Source: an uncultured Propionibacteriaceae bacterium (GTDB lineage Bacteria; Actinomycetota; Actinomycetes; Propionibacteriales; Propionibacteriaceae). From it: a stretch of 12,774 bases of DNA. This document shows positions 1-10,547 of the stretch, piece by piece (the first letter of the stretch is position 1; every line of letters starts with the position of its first letter). The stretch is taken from positions 1-12,774 of the forward strand of contig CALKHV010000114.1 of the NCBI GenBank assembly GCA_937988865.1. The letters are read 5' to 3'. The notes beneath the pieces are model-generated. The model did not search any database and was not told where the DNA came from. It saw nothing but the letters and a program-made list of their open reading frames with translations. The position numbers and the translations under genes are program-made.

Positions 1-1
1 G

Positions 2-1609
2 ACCAGGATTTTCCTGGTCGCCCTGGCCTTCGTCGGGGCAGCGACGGCCGTCCTCGTCCTGCTGCAGGCGTGGTGGCTGTCGCGGGCGATCTCGCACGTC
101 TTCGCCACCCACGACACCACCGGCGTCGGACGCTGGGCCGGGCTCCTGCTCGCCGTCTTCACCGGACGCGCCGCCCTCGCGTGGCTGAACTCGTGGCTCG
201 CGCAGCGGGCGTCCGCGTCCGTGAAGTCGCAGTTGCGCCGCGACATCGCCGAGGCGAGGCTGGCGCGTCCGCTGGATGCGGCGGTGCCGGCGTCCACGCT
301 CGTCACCCTCGTGACACAGGGTCTGGACGCACTCGACGGCTACTACGCCAAATACCTTCCCCAACTGGTTCTCGCGGTCGCGGTGCCGTTGATCATCGGG
401 GTCGCGATCCTCACCCAGGACCTCGCGAGCGCCCTCATCATCGCGATCACCCTGCCGCTGATCCCCCTCTTCATGGCGCTCATCGGCTGGACCACCCAGC
501 AGCAGGTCGCCCGACGCTGGAAGGTGCAGACGCGCCTGGCCAACCACTTCGCCGACCTCATGGCCGGCCTGCCGACGCTGCAGGTCTTCGGACGTGCGCG
601 CGGCCAGCTCGAGGGCCTGCGCCGCACCGAGGAGCGCAATCGCACCGAGACGATGGCGACGCTGCGCATCAGCTTCCTGTCGGCGTTCGCGCTCGAACTG
701 CTCGCCACACTCTCGGTCGCGCTGGTCGCGGTCAGCATCGGGTTCCGCGTCGTCTTCAGCCACATGGATCTCCCGACCGCCCTCTTCATCCTCATCCTCG
801 CCCCCGAGGCGTACCTGCCGGTGCGGCAGGTCGGCGTCCACTATCACGACTCGGTCGACGGCATGGCCGCCGCCGACGAGGCGTTCGCCCTGATCGAGGC
901 GGGCGAGGCCCAGCGCATCGGCGGGGCGGGGATCCCCGACGCGACGGCCGTCCTCCGCCTCGAGCACGTCAGCCACACCTACCCCGGGACGTCCGCGCCG
1001 GCGCTCGGCGACCTCACACTCGACCTCGCCCCCGGACGCCTCGTCGCCCTCAGCGGCGCGTCCGGTGGCGGCAAGTCCACCGCCCTGGCCATCGTCATGG
1101 GCTTCCTGGCCCCCACGTCAGGGCGCGTCCTCGTGGGGGACGCCGACCTCGCGTCCCTCGACCTGGACGCCTGGCGCGCGAACCTGGCCTACGTCGCGCA
1201 GACCCCCGGCATGCTCGCCGGCACCATCGGACGCAACGTCGCGCTGGGTTTCCCGGACGCCTCGGCAGCCCAGCTCCGCGACGCCCTCGACCGTGCCGGC
1301 GGCGCCTCGCTCGACCTCGACCGCTCGGTCGGTGACGACGGCGAGGGCTTGTCCGCCGGTGAGCGACGTCGCGTCGGCGTGGCACGGGCCCTCCTGCGCA
1401 TCGAGCACGGCGGCGCACGGATGCTGATCCTCGACGAGCCCACCGCAGGCCTGGACGCCGACACCGAGGCCGAGGTCCTGGCGTCCCTGCGGACGTCCGG
1501 GGCGGGCGCCCTCGTCGTCAGCCACCGTCCGGCCGTGCTGGCGATGGTCGACGAGATCGTGACCGTCAATGCGTCCGCCCGCGCGGAGGACGAGCCCGCC
1601 GATGCGTGA
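2..1609 (+). CDS. cydD: CydD-type ABC half-transporter for cytochrome bd assembly (5' partial)
   Basis: The reading frame is open from base 2, so the extreme N-terminus lies outside the window; 535 residues are visible, and I estimate that about 15-20 are missing from a usual CydD. The first ~300 residues hold hydrophobic membrane segments (for example VLAVAVPLIIGVAILTQDL). The nucleotide-binding domain follows: Walker A GASGGGKST at visible residues 352-360, signature LSAGERRRVGVAR from about 450, Walker B LILDEP at 475-480, and H-loop VVSHRP. The LSAGE-type signature and the pairing with a second half-transporter indicate CydD. CydDC is an inner-membrane heterodimer required for cytochrome bd; it was long described as a cysteine/glutathione exporter and more recently as a heme transporter. 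The gene ends in an 8-bp overlap with cydC, so the two are probably translationally coupled. An internal ATG at 221 is not the start, because the protein matches the family well before it. Confidence 0.93.
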   Translation, partial: TRIFLVALAFVGAATAVLVLLQAWWLSRAISHVFATHDTTGVGRWAGLLLAVFTGRAALAWLNSWLAQRASASVKSQLRRDIAEARLARPLDAAVPASTLVTLVTQGLDALDGYYAKYLPQLVLAVAVPLIIGVAILTQDLASALIIAITLPLIPLFMALIGWTTQQQVARRWKVQTRLANHFADLMAGLPTLQVFGRARGQLEGLRRTEERNRTETMATLRISFLSAFALELLATLSVALVAVSIGFRVVFSHMDLPTALFILILAPEAYLPVRQVGVHYHDSVDGMAAADEAFALIEAGEAQRIGGAGIPDATAVLRLEHVSHTYPGTSAPALGDLTLDLAPGRLVALSGASGGGKSTALAIVMGFLAPTSGRVLVGDADLASLDLDAWRANLAYVAQTPGMLAGTIGRNVALGFPDASAAQLRDALDRAGGASLDLDRSVGDDGEGLSAGERRRVGVARALLRIEHGGARMLILDEPTAGLDADTEAEVLASLRTSGAGALVVSHRPAVLAMVDEIVTVNASARAEDEPADA

Positions 1610-3164
1610 CCTCGTCATCTCCCTCGTGGACGCCGTCCCCCGCGGACGCCGGCGCTTCGCCCTCTCCACCCTTCTGGACGCCGCGTCGTCCGCCGCCTCG
1701 ATCGCCCTCATGGGCGTCGCCGCGTGGCTGCTCAGCCGCGCCGCCGAACACCCGCCGGTGCTCTACCTCGAGGCGGCGGCGGTCGGCGTCCGCTTCTTCG
1801 GCATCTCGCGCGGCGTCGCCCGCTACGCCGAACGCCTCGTCGGCCACGACCTCGCCCTGCGCATGCAGGGCGCGCTGCGCCTGCGGACGTACGACCACCT
1901 CAGCCAGACCACCCTCCTCGGTGGACGTCGCGGCGACCGCCTGACGAAGGTCACCGCCGACGTCGAAGCCATCCAGGACCTCGTCGTGCGGGTGGCGATC
2001 CCGTTCTGTTCGGCGTCCATCGTGATCCTCGGGACGACGATCATGCTCGGACGCTTCAACGTCGCGTCCTCCCTCGTGCTGCTCGGGACGGGCATGCTCG
2101 CAGGGCTCGTGCTGCCGTGGTTCACCCAGCGCCTGAGCCAGCGCGCGGACGCCGCCGCGATCCCGTTGCGCGGCGAACTCGCGTCCGCCGTCCACGAACT
2201 GGCCCGCACCAGCGCAGACCTGGTCGCCTACGGGGCGACGTCCGAGGCGACCGAGCGTGTCCTCTCCGTGGACGCAGACCTGCGCCGCGCCGAGCAGCGC
2301 GCCGCCTGGGTGCGGGGTCTCGCGATGGCCGGACAGGTGCTCGCGGCCGGCATCGCCGTGGTCGCCGCCCTTGTCATCGGCGGTAACGCCGTCGCCGCCG
2401 GCGAGTTGGCCCCCCGCCTGCTCGCCGTCCTCGTGCTCACCCCGCTGGCCATGCACGAGGTGCTGAACAACTTCACCCAAGCCGCCCAGACCCTCACCCG
2501 GGCGCGCGCCGCCCTGGGACGCGTGGTCGACCTGCTCGCCGAGCGTCCGGTCGGACGCGGGGACGCCGACCCCACCGCCCCCGCCGTCGCGGGCGTCGAG
2601 TTCACGGGCGTGGACGCCGGCTGGCCGGGCGCGGAACCGGTCGTGCGCGGGTTCGACCTGACCGTCGGCGAGGGTGAGAAGGTGGCGCTCGTCGGTGCGT
2701 CCGGGATCGGGAAGACGACCCTCGCGGCAACCGCGATGGGGCTCATCGAACCGATGGCCGGGGAGGTCACCTCGGGGCGCGTCGGCTACCTCGCGCAGGA
2801 CGCCCACATCTTCGCCACGACGATCGCCGAGAACGTCCGGATCGGGAACAGGGACGCCACCGACGTCCAGGTCGCGTCCGCCCTCGAGCGGGCCGGGCTC
2901 ACGATCGACCCCGGACGCATCGTCGGTGAGTACGGCGCCACCCTCTCGGGCGGCGAGGCGCGGCGCGTCGCGCTGGCCCGCGTCCTCGTCGGTGAGGGGA
3001 CGCACGACCTGCTCATCCTCGACGAGCCGACCGAGCATCTGGACGCCGAGACTGCGTCCGCCTTGATGACCGACCTGTGGACCGCCGCCGGCGCCATGCC
3101 CATCCTCGTCATCACCCACGATGCCGAGGTCATGGCCGCCTGCGACCGGGTGGTCTCGCTGTAG
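1602..3164 (+). CDS. cydC: CydC-type ABC half-transporter for cytochrome bd assembly
   Basis: This protein of 520 residues has an N-terminal membrane domain (LDAASSAASIALMGVAAWLL; SIVILGTTIML; VLAAGIAVVAALVIGG) and a C-terminal ATPase. The ATPase shows Walker A GASGIGKTT (365-373), signature LSGGEARRVALAR (from 448), Walker B LLILDEP (470-476) and H-loop ITHDAE. The start is the ATG at 1602: a purine-rich CGGAGGA at 1584-1590 sits 11 nt upstream, and the ATGCGTGA overlap with the cydD stop is typical of coupled pairs. An upstream in-frame ATG at 1569 would add 11 low-complexity residues, has no visible ribosome site and is rejected. CydC pairs with CydD in the membrane; both ATP sites appear intact. 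The gene ends in TAG before the only intergenic gap of the window, so the cyd transcript probably ends there. Either chain could be a generic type 6 ABC exporter, but the tandem arrangement makes CydDC much the best reading. Confidence 0.92.
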   Translation: MRDLVISLVDAVPRGRRRFALSTLLDAASSAASIALMGVAAWLLSRAAEHPPVLYLEAAAVGVRFFGISRGVARYAERLVGHDLALRMQGALRLRTYDHLSQTTLLGGRRGDRLTKVTADVEAIQDLVVRVAIPFCSASIVILGTTIMLGRFNVASSLVLLGTGMLAGLVLPWFTQRLSQRADAAAIPLRGELASAVHELARTSADLVAYGATSEATERVLSVDADLRRAEQRAAWVRGLAMAGQVLAAGIAVVAALVIGGNAVAAGELAPRLLAVLVLTPLAMHEVLNNFTQAAQTLTRARAALGRVVDLLAERPVGRGDADPTAPAVAGVEFTGVDAGWPGAEPVVRGFDLTVGEGEKVALVGASGIGKTTLAATAMGLIEPMAGEVTSGRVGYLAQDAHIFATTIAENVRIGNRDATDVQVASALERAGLTIDPGRIVGEYGATLSGGEARRVALARVLVGEGTHDLLILDEPTEHLDAETASALMTDLWTAAGAMPILVITHDAEVMAACDRVVSL

Positions 3165-3173
3165 CCCATCGCA

Positions 3174-3191
3174 CGAGGACCCTGGCCCTCG
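3174..3191 (+). terminator. Weak hairpin just after cydC
   Basis: CGAGG (3174-3178) can pair with CCTCG (3187-3191) across an 8-nt loop, ten bases past the cydC stop. There is no T-tract, as is common in high-GC bacteria. A five-pair stem is weak and could be chance; position is the main argument for a terminator. Confidence 0.25.
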
Positions 3192-3208
3192 GTTGCTGCG
3201 GTCGATGA

Positions 3209-3285
3209 TGGCCATTTCCGGTCCCGCAATGCGCTCGCGGCCCCCTCACGACGCGATCCGGCCACCGCGGGACCGATTCTGGCCA
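3209..3285. repeat. Long imperfect inverted repeat between cydC and the next operon
   Basis: The left arm is TGGCCA-N4-CGGTCCCGC (3209-3227). The right arm is its reverse complement GCGGGACCG-N4-TGGCCA (3267-3285). Fifteen of nineteen positions pair; the four that do not form one block at the same place in both arms, and a 39-nt spacer separates the arms. It lies after cydC and ends about 34 bases before the putative -10 box of the next gene. It may be two inverted copies of a bipartite protein-binding site, a large terminator hairpin, or a REP-like element. I cannot choose among these from one copy. Confidence 0.55.
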
Positions 3286-3318
3286 CGACCCGGCCGCGGC
3301 CATGGCGAGGCGCATCAC

Positions 3319-3331
3319 TAGGCTGAACACC
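3319..3331 (+). promoter_or_regulatory. -10 box of a likely leaderless promoter
   Basis: TAGGCT (3319-3324) fits the actinobacterial TANNNT -10 consensus. It is followed by exactly seven bases and then the ATG at 3332, so transcription would begin at or within a base of the start codon. No Shine-Dalgarno sequence precedes that ATG, in agreement with a leaderless mRNA. No convincing -35 element is seen in the GC-rich bases upstream. This would be the main promoter of the five-gene cluster ending at 10537. Confidence 0.6.
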
Positions 3332-3637
3332 ATGCTGGTCGCCTTCTCCGTCGCCCCGAGTGGCGGCGACAACCCGGACGCCTCGGTGCACGACGCGGTC
3401 GCCGACGCCGTCCGAATCGTCCGCGCGTCCGGCCTGCCGAATCGCACCGACTCGATGTTCACCACCATCGAGGGCGAGTGGGACGAGTGCATGGACGTCA
3501 TCAAGCGCTGCTGCGACGCCGTCGCCACGCACGGGCCTCGCGTCTCGCTGGTGCTCAAGGCCGACATCCGCCCGGGCTGGTCGGGCGAACTCACCGCCAA
3601 ACTCGACCGCCTGGACGCAGCGCTGGGCACCGAATGA
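3332..3637 (+). CDS. MTH1187/YkoF-type thiamine-binding protein
   Basis: This small protein of 101 residues begins MLVAFSVAPSG and has the family core TIEGEWDECMDVIKRCCDAV followed by RVSLVLKADIRPG. That pattern belongs to the MTH1187 (formerly DUF77, Thiamine_BP) family of ferredoxin-fold proteins, several of which bind thiamine or its phosphates. It is cytosolic, with no signal peptide. The start is set at the ATG at 3332 because the family homology begins there and a -10 box stands seven bases upstream; the in-frame ATG at 3302 would add MARRITRLNT and lie upstream of the putative transcription start. Its stop codon overlaps the next start in ATGA (3634-3637), implying coupling with the acetyltransferase. 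Four genes downstream, in the same run, is nifJ, a TPP enzyme, so a role in buffering or delivering thiamine is plausible but is inference only. Confidence 0.82.
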   Translation: MLVAFSVAPSGGDNPDASVHDAVADAVRIVRASGLPNRTDSMFTTIEGEWDECMDVIKRCCDAVATHGPRVSLVLKADIRPGWSGELTAKLDRLDAALGTE

Positions 3638-4320
3638 CCATGCCCGAGGGCTGGTCGATCCGCCCGGTCACCCCTGACGACGCGGACGCCTTCGCCCGCT
3701 GTCACGCCGAGGCCGTCGCCCTCACGTACGCCCACATCATGCCGCCCGAGTTCGGGGACAGCCGCCTCGCCGAGATCGGTGAGGCCGCCGACCGCCTGCG
3801 TCACCAGTTCGCGGTCGAAGTCCTTGACCGCGCCGAGGGACGCGTACCCCACCGCACCCACTGGGTGGGCGTCGATGACCACGGTGCGGTCGTTGCGATC
3901 GCCAGCGTCGGCCCCGGCCGTGACCCCTGGGACCTCGCCATGGGCCACCCCGATCCACCGATCAGCTACAACCTCGACCAGATCTACCTGCTTCCGCGCG
4001 CGCAGGGCACGGGCCTCGCCCAGCACCTGCTCGACGTGATCCTTCCGAACGGCTTGGGGGCCTGGCTCTGGATCCTGCGCGACAACCCGCGCGCCGAGGC
4101 CTTCTACCGCCGCAACGGATTCGTCGACGAACCGTACGAGACCACCTGCGGCGACCTGTGGTTCCACAAGCCCATGTTCCGGATGTGGCGTCCCGACGCG
4201 GTCCACACCGACGCGGTCCACACCAACCCCGTTCCCACCGACGCTCCGCCGCCGGACACCGAAGATTACGATCAATCACAGCGTCCAGTGCCGGACGCGA
4301 AGGCAGGGGATCAGAGATGA
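3634..4320 (+). CDS. GNAT-family N-acetyltransferase with disordered tail
   Basis: This is a protein of 228 residues. The first ~185 form a GNAT domain: the N-terminal strand WSIRPVTPDDADAFARCHAEAV, the acetyl-CoA motif A IYLLPRAQGTGLAQHLLDVIL with its RAQGTG phosphate-binding loop, and motif B NPRAEAFYRRNGFV. The family transfers acetyl from acetyl-CoA to an amine; the substrate here cannot be told (small molecule, protein N-terminus or lysine). The last ~40 residues are Pro/Asp/Thr-rich, look disordered and include a perfect 15-bp tandem repeat, so they are not part of the fold. I use the ATG at 3634, which overlaps the previous stop as ATGA; the ATG at 3640 is an alternative two codons later. 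The 3' end overlaps the next gene in the same ATGA manner (4317-4320). Close coupling to a pyruvate oxidoreductase, which makes acetyl-CoA, hints at regulation by acetylation, but that is speculation. Confidence 0.85.
   Translation: MTMPEGWSIRPVTPDDADAFARCHAEAVALTYAHIMPPEFGDSRLAEIGEAADRLRHQFAVEVLDRAEGRVPHRTHWVGVDDHGAVVAIASVGPGRDPWDLAMGHPDPPISYNLDQIYLLPRAQGTGLAQHLLDVILPNGLGAWLWILRDNPRAEAFYRRNGFVDEPYETTCGDLWFHKPMFRMWRPDAVHTDAVHTNPVPTDAPPPDTEDYDQSQRPVPDAKAGDQR
4194..4223 (+). repeat. 15-bp tandem repeat in the acetyltransferase tail
   Basis: CGACGCGGTCCACAC occurs twice head to tail without mismatch, encoding DAVHT-DAVHT. A degraded third unit (NPVPT) follows. Fifteen bases keep the frame, so copy number could vary without breaking the protein. 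Confidence 0.8.
4262..4280 (+). promoter_or_regulatory. Possible internal promoter and FNR-like half-palindrome before the redox genes
   Basis: A short A/T-rich island sits inside the end of the acetyltransferase gene and uses codons rare elsewhere here (GAT, CAA, TCA). It includes TACGAT (4267-4272), a fair -10 match, about 45 bases before the next ATG. It also reads AAGAT-N4-ATCAA (4262-4275), eight of ten bases of the FNR consensus TTGAT-N4-ATCAA. No -35 element is evident. Both readings are tentative. Confidence 0.25.
4305..4309 (+). promoter_or_regulatory. Ribosome binding site of the iron-sulfur oxidoreductase gene
   Basis: AGGGG lies seven bases before the ATG at 4317. It decides that start over upstream in-frame codons that lie inside the acetyltransferase gene. 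Confidence 0.6.
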
Positions 4321-5951
4321 CCAATACCAACTGGACCGATATCACCACCATTCCCGACCTGGCCGACACCTCGGGTCGCGTGGGGCCCGTCCGGTCGCGG
4401 ATGCCGATCTACGTCGACCTGTTGCCCCCGTGCAACCAGGCCTGCCCCGCCGGGGAGAACATCCAGGAGTGGCTGCGGCTCGCCAAGGACAACCACGACG
4501 AACAGGCCTGGCGCGAACTCGTGCGCAACAACCCGTTCCCCGCCATTCACGGACGCGTCTGCTACCACCCGTGCGAGGGCGCGTGCAATCGCATCGAACT
4601 CGACGGCTCGGTCTCGATCCACTCCGTCGAGCGCTACCTCGGCGACCTGGCCATCGAGCAGGGCTGGCAGTTCATCAAGCCCAAGCTTTCGACCGGACGC
4701 CGCGTCCTCGTCATCGGCGCCGGCCCGTCGGGCCTGAGCGCGGCCTACCAACTGGCCATGATGGGTCACGAGGTCGAGATCAGGGACGCGTCCGACCTGC
4801 CCGGCGGCATGATGCGCTACGGCATCCCGGAGTACCGCCTCCCCCGCGACGTCCTGGACGCGGAAGTCGCCCGCGTCGTCAACCTGGGCGTCAGGATCGT
4901 CGTCAACTCCTCCGTCACCGACCTGCTCGCCGAACAGGCGGCGGGCGGCTTCGACGCCGTCTTCGTCGCGATCGGCGCGCACCTGTCGAAGCGGGTCGAC
5001 ATCCCGACCCGGGACGCGTCCCGCATCGTCGACGCCGTGAGTTTCCTGCGTGACGTCGCGTCCGGTGAGCGTCCCCTGATCGGACGCAAGGTCGCCATCT
5101 ACGGCGGCGGCAACACCGCCATGGACGCTGCCCGCGTCGCCCGCCGGCTGGGCGCCGAGGAGTCGATCGTCGTCTACCGGCGCACCGAGGAGCAGATGCC
5201 CGCGCACGCCGACGAGAAGGACGAGGCCCTGCGCGAGGGCGTCAAGATGAACTGGCTGCGCACGATCCAGTCCGTCGAGGACGAGGGCGAACTCACCGTC
5301 GAGATCATGGAACTGGACGAGTCGGGTCGGGCGCGGGGAACCGGACGCTACGAGACGCTCCAGGCCGACACCGTCATCCTCGCCCTGGGACAGGAGGCCG
5401 ACTCGAACTTCCTGCGCCGCATCCCCGGCATGCGCTTCGACCACGACGTCGTGCAGGTCAACCCGACGACCCTGATGACGGACGTCCCGGGGATCTTCGC
5501 CGGCGGCGACGCGGTGCCGTCCGAACGCACGGTCACCATCGGCGTCGGCCACGGCAAGCGAGCGGCCCGCCAGATCGACGCGTGGCTCAACAGCCACTCG
5601 TCGCCCGAGCGTCCGAAGCACGACGTGGCGACCTTCGACAAGCTGAACATCTGGTACTTCGGCGACAACACGCGCCACAGCCAGCCCGAACTCGAGGTGG
5701 CCGCGCGCAAGGACTTCGACGAGGTCGTCGGCGGGCTCAGCCCCGAGGACGCCCACACCGAGGCCGGACGCTGCCTGTCGTGCGGCAACTGCATCGAGTG
5801 TGACGGCTGCCTGGGCTCGTGCCCCGAGGACGCGGTCATCAAGCTCGGCAAGGGCCTTCGATACCGCTATGACTACGAGAAATGCACCGGCTGTGGCACC
5901 TGTTACGAACAGTGCCCGGTCCACGCCATCGAGATGATCCCGGAGCGCTGA
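4317..5951 (+). CDS. GltD/DPD-like FAD, NAD(P)H and iron-sulfur oxidoreductase
   Basis: This 544-residue cytosolic flavoprotein has three parts. The N-terminal Fer4_20-like helical domain carries C39, C43, C82, C86 and C90 (PPCNQACPAGENIQEW; CYHPCEGACN). Next come the FAD and NAD(P)H Rossmann folds: GAGPSG at 134-139, GGGNTA at 263-268 and GIFAGGDA at 392-399. The C-terminal ferredoxin domain has C492/C495/C498/C502 and C523/C526/C529/C533, two likely [4Fe-4S] clusters. An extra RCLSC pair (C486, C489) precedes them. Families with this core include the glutamate synthase small subunit, NfnB, and the electron-input half of dihydropyrimidine dehydrogenase. It is not glutamate synthase in the strict sense, since no gltB is nearby. 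With nifJ three bases downstream, the likely job is to move electrons between NAD(P)(H) and NifJ or its ferredoxin. The start overlaps the preceding stop as ATGA and has AGGGG upstream. Partner and pyridine nucleotide specificity are inferred, not seen. Confidence 0.88.
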   Translation: MTNTNWTDITTIPDLADTSGRVGPVRSRMPIYVDLLPPCNQACPAGENIQEWLRLAKDNHDEQAWRELVRNNPFPAIHGRVCYHPCEGACNRIELDGSVSIHSVERYLGDLAIEQGWQFIKPKLSTGRRVLVIGAGPSGLSAAYQLAMMGHEVEIRDASDLPGGMMRYGIPEYRLPRDVLDAEVARVVNLGVRIVVNSSVTDLLAEQAAGGFDAVFVAIGAHLSKRVDIPTRDASRIVDAVSFLRDVASGERPLIGRKVAIYGGGNTAMDAARVARRLGAEESIVVYRRTEEQMPAHADEKDEALREGVKMNWLRTIQSVEDEGELTVEIMELDESGRARGTGRYETLQADTVILALGQEADSNFLRRIPGMRFDHDVVQVNPTTLMTDVPGIFAGGDAVPSERTVTIGVGHGKRAARQIDAWLNSHSSPERPKHDVATFDKLNIWYFGDNTRHSQPELEVAARKDFDEVVGGLSPEDAHTEAGRCLSCGNCIECDGCLGSCPEDAVIKLGKGLRYRYDYEKCTGCGTCYEQCPVHAIEMIPER

Positions 5952-5954
5952 CAC

Positions 5955-9520
<3,566 letters not shown>

Positions 9521-9521
<1 letters not shown>

Positions 9522-10537
9522 TGAACCTGCAGACCCGGTATCTCGGGCTCGACCTGCGCAATCCGCTGGTGGCGTCCGCGGGGCCGCTGACCCAGACGGT
9601 CGACGGCATCCGTTCGCTTGCGGACGCCGGCGTCGGCGCCGTGGTCATGTACTCGCTGTTCGAGGAGCAGTTGCGGGCCGAGGTGCGTCGGGCGGAGGCC
9701 CTGCTGGACGCGCACGAGAACTCGTTCGCCGAGGCCCTGGACTACTTCCCCGACACGACGGTCTTCACGACGAAGAGCGTCGCCCACGCCTACCTGAAGC
9801 TCGTCGAACTGGGGGCGGCGTCGATCGACGTGCCGTTGATCGCCAGCCTGAACGGGTCTGACAAGGGGGGTTGGGTCGCATTCGCGAAGGATCTGGCGGA
9901 CGCCGGTGCGTCCGCCCTGGAGTTGAACATCTACTTCGTCCCCGGTGACCTGGCCACGCGTGGCACGGAGGTCATCGAGCGGCACCTCGACATCGTGCGC
10001 GCGGTGAAGGCGGCGGTGTCGATCCCGGTGTCGGTGAAGCTGAGCCCGTACTTCAGTTCGGTGGGGAACGTGGCGCTGCGGGTCGTGGACGCAGGGGCGG
10101 ACGGGCTGGTGCTGTTCAACCGGTTCCTGCAGCCCGACGTCGACCTCGACACGTTCAGCGTCTCGACGACGTTCGCGTTGTCGACCCCCGACGAAGGGCG
10201 GCTCCCCCGCACCTGGATCGCGGCGTTGCGCAAGCACACGCCGGCGTCCCTGGCGGGTTCGACGGGGGTCGAGACGTCCGATGACGTGGTCAAGTACCTG
10301 CTGGCCGGGGCTGACGTGGTGATGACGACGGCGTCCCTGTTGAGGCACGGGCCCTCGCACGCCACGGCGCTGATCGACGGGGTCGAGGAGTGGCTGACGC
10401 GCAAGGACATCACCCTCGCGGACGCCCGGGGGGCGCTGGCGGTGCCGTCCGAGGTTTCGGTCAACGACTACGAGCGGGCCGGGTACCGGGCGGCGCTGGA
10501 GAAGGCGCAGGAGACGTACGGGACGCTGACGGTCTGA
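9521..10537 (+). CDS. Dihydroorotate dehydrogenase-like FMN-fold protein, probably not PyrD
   Basis: This 338-residue protein has the TIM-barrel pattern of the DHOD family: an early barrel strand LRNPLVASAGPLTQ, an FMN-contacting lysine in VKLSPYF (K173), and the phosphate-binding end LAGSTGVETSDDVVKYLLAGAD. True DHODs carry a catalytic Cys or Ser in a loop like ELNxSCPN; here the loop reads ELNIYFVPGD (from E134), with no Cys or Ser at or beside that place (F139 by my alignment). It therefore matches the DHOD-like subgroup thought to keep FMN but lack classical activity. It is last in the cluster, translationally coupled to nifJ, with no pyrimidine-synthesis gene nearby, which argues for a redox role beside NifJ. 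Its barrel corresponds to the FMN domain (PreA side) of dihydropyrimidine dehydrogenase. It has no ferredoxin motifs of its own, so it would need another chain for iron-sulfur clusters. The true substrate is unknown. Confidence 0.85.
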
Positions 10538-10543
10538 TTTCGA

Positions 10544-10547
<4 letters not shown>
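10534..10547. terminator. Small hairpin holding both convergent stop codons
   Basis: CTGAT (10534-10538), TTCG loop, ATCAG (10543-10547). The TGA stop of the DHOD-like gene lies in one arm and the TGA of copA (TCA on this strand) in the other. Only six bases separate the two genes, so any bidirectional terminator must be here or inside the coding sequence. The stem is short and has no T-tract, so its function is unsure. Confidence 0.3.

Noticed and set aside
70..1335. A 421-codon plus-strand frame inside cydD
   Set aside because: Arg/Pro/His-rich out-of-frame translation of a gene with clear ABC motifs in the other frame.
1566..3215. A 549-codon minus-strand frame opposite cydC
   Set aside because: Same cause: an antisense frame codon-aligned with a GC-rich gene, with low-complexity translation and no recognisable motif.
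3302..3331. Ten extra N-terminal residues on the thiamine-binding protein
   Set aside because: The family homology starts at the ATG at 3332, no ribosome site precedes 3302, and a -10 box lies between the two ATGs.
4317..5951. Calling the iron-sulfur flavoprotein the glutamate synthase small subunit (gltD)
   Set aside because: There is no gltB neighbour, it has an added C-terminal two-cluster ferredoxin domain, and it is coupled to nifJ.
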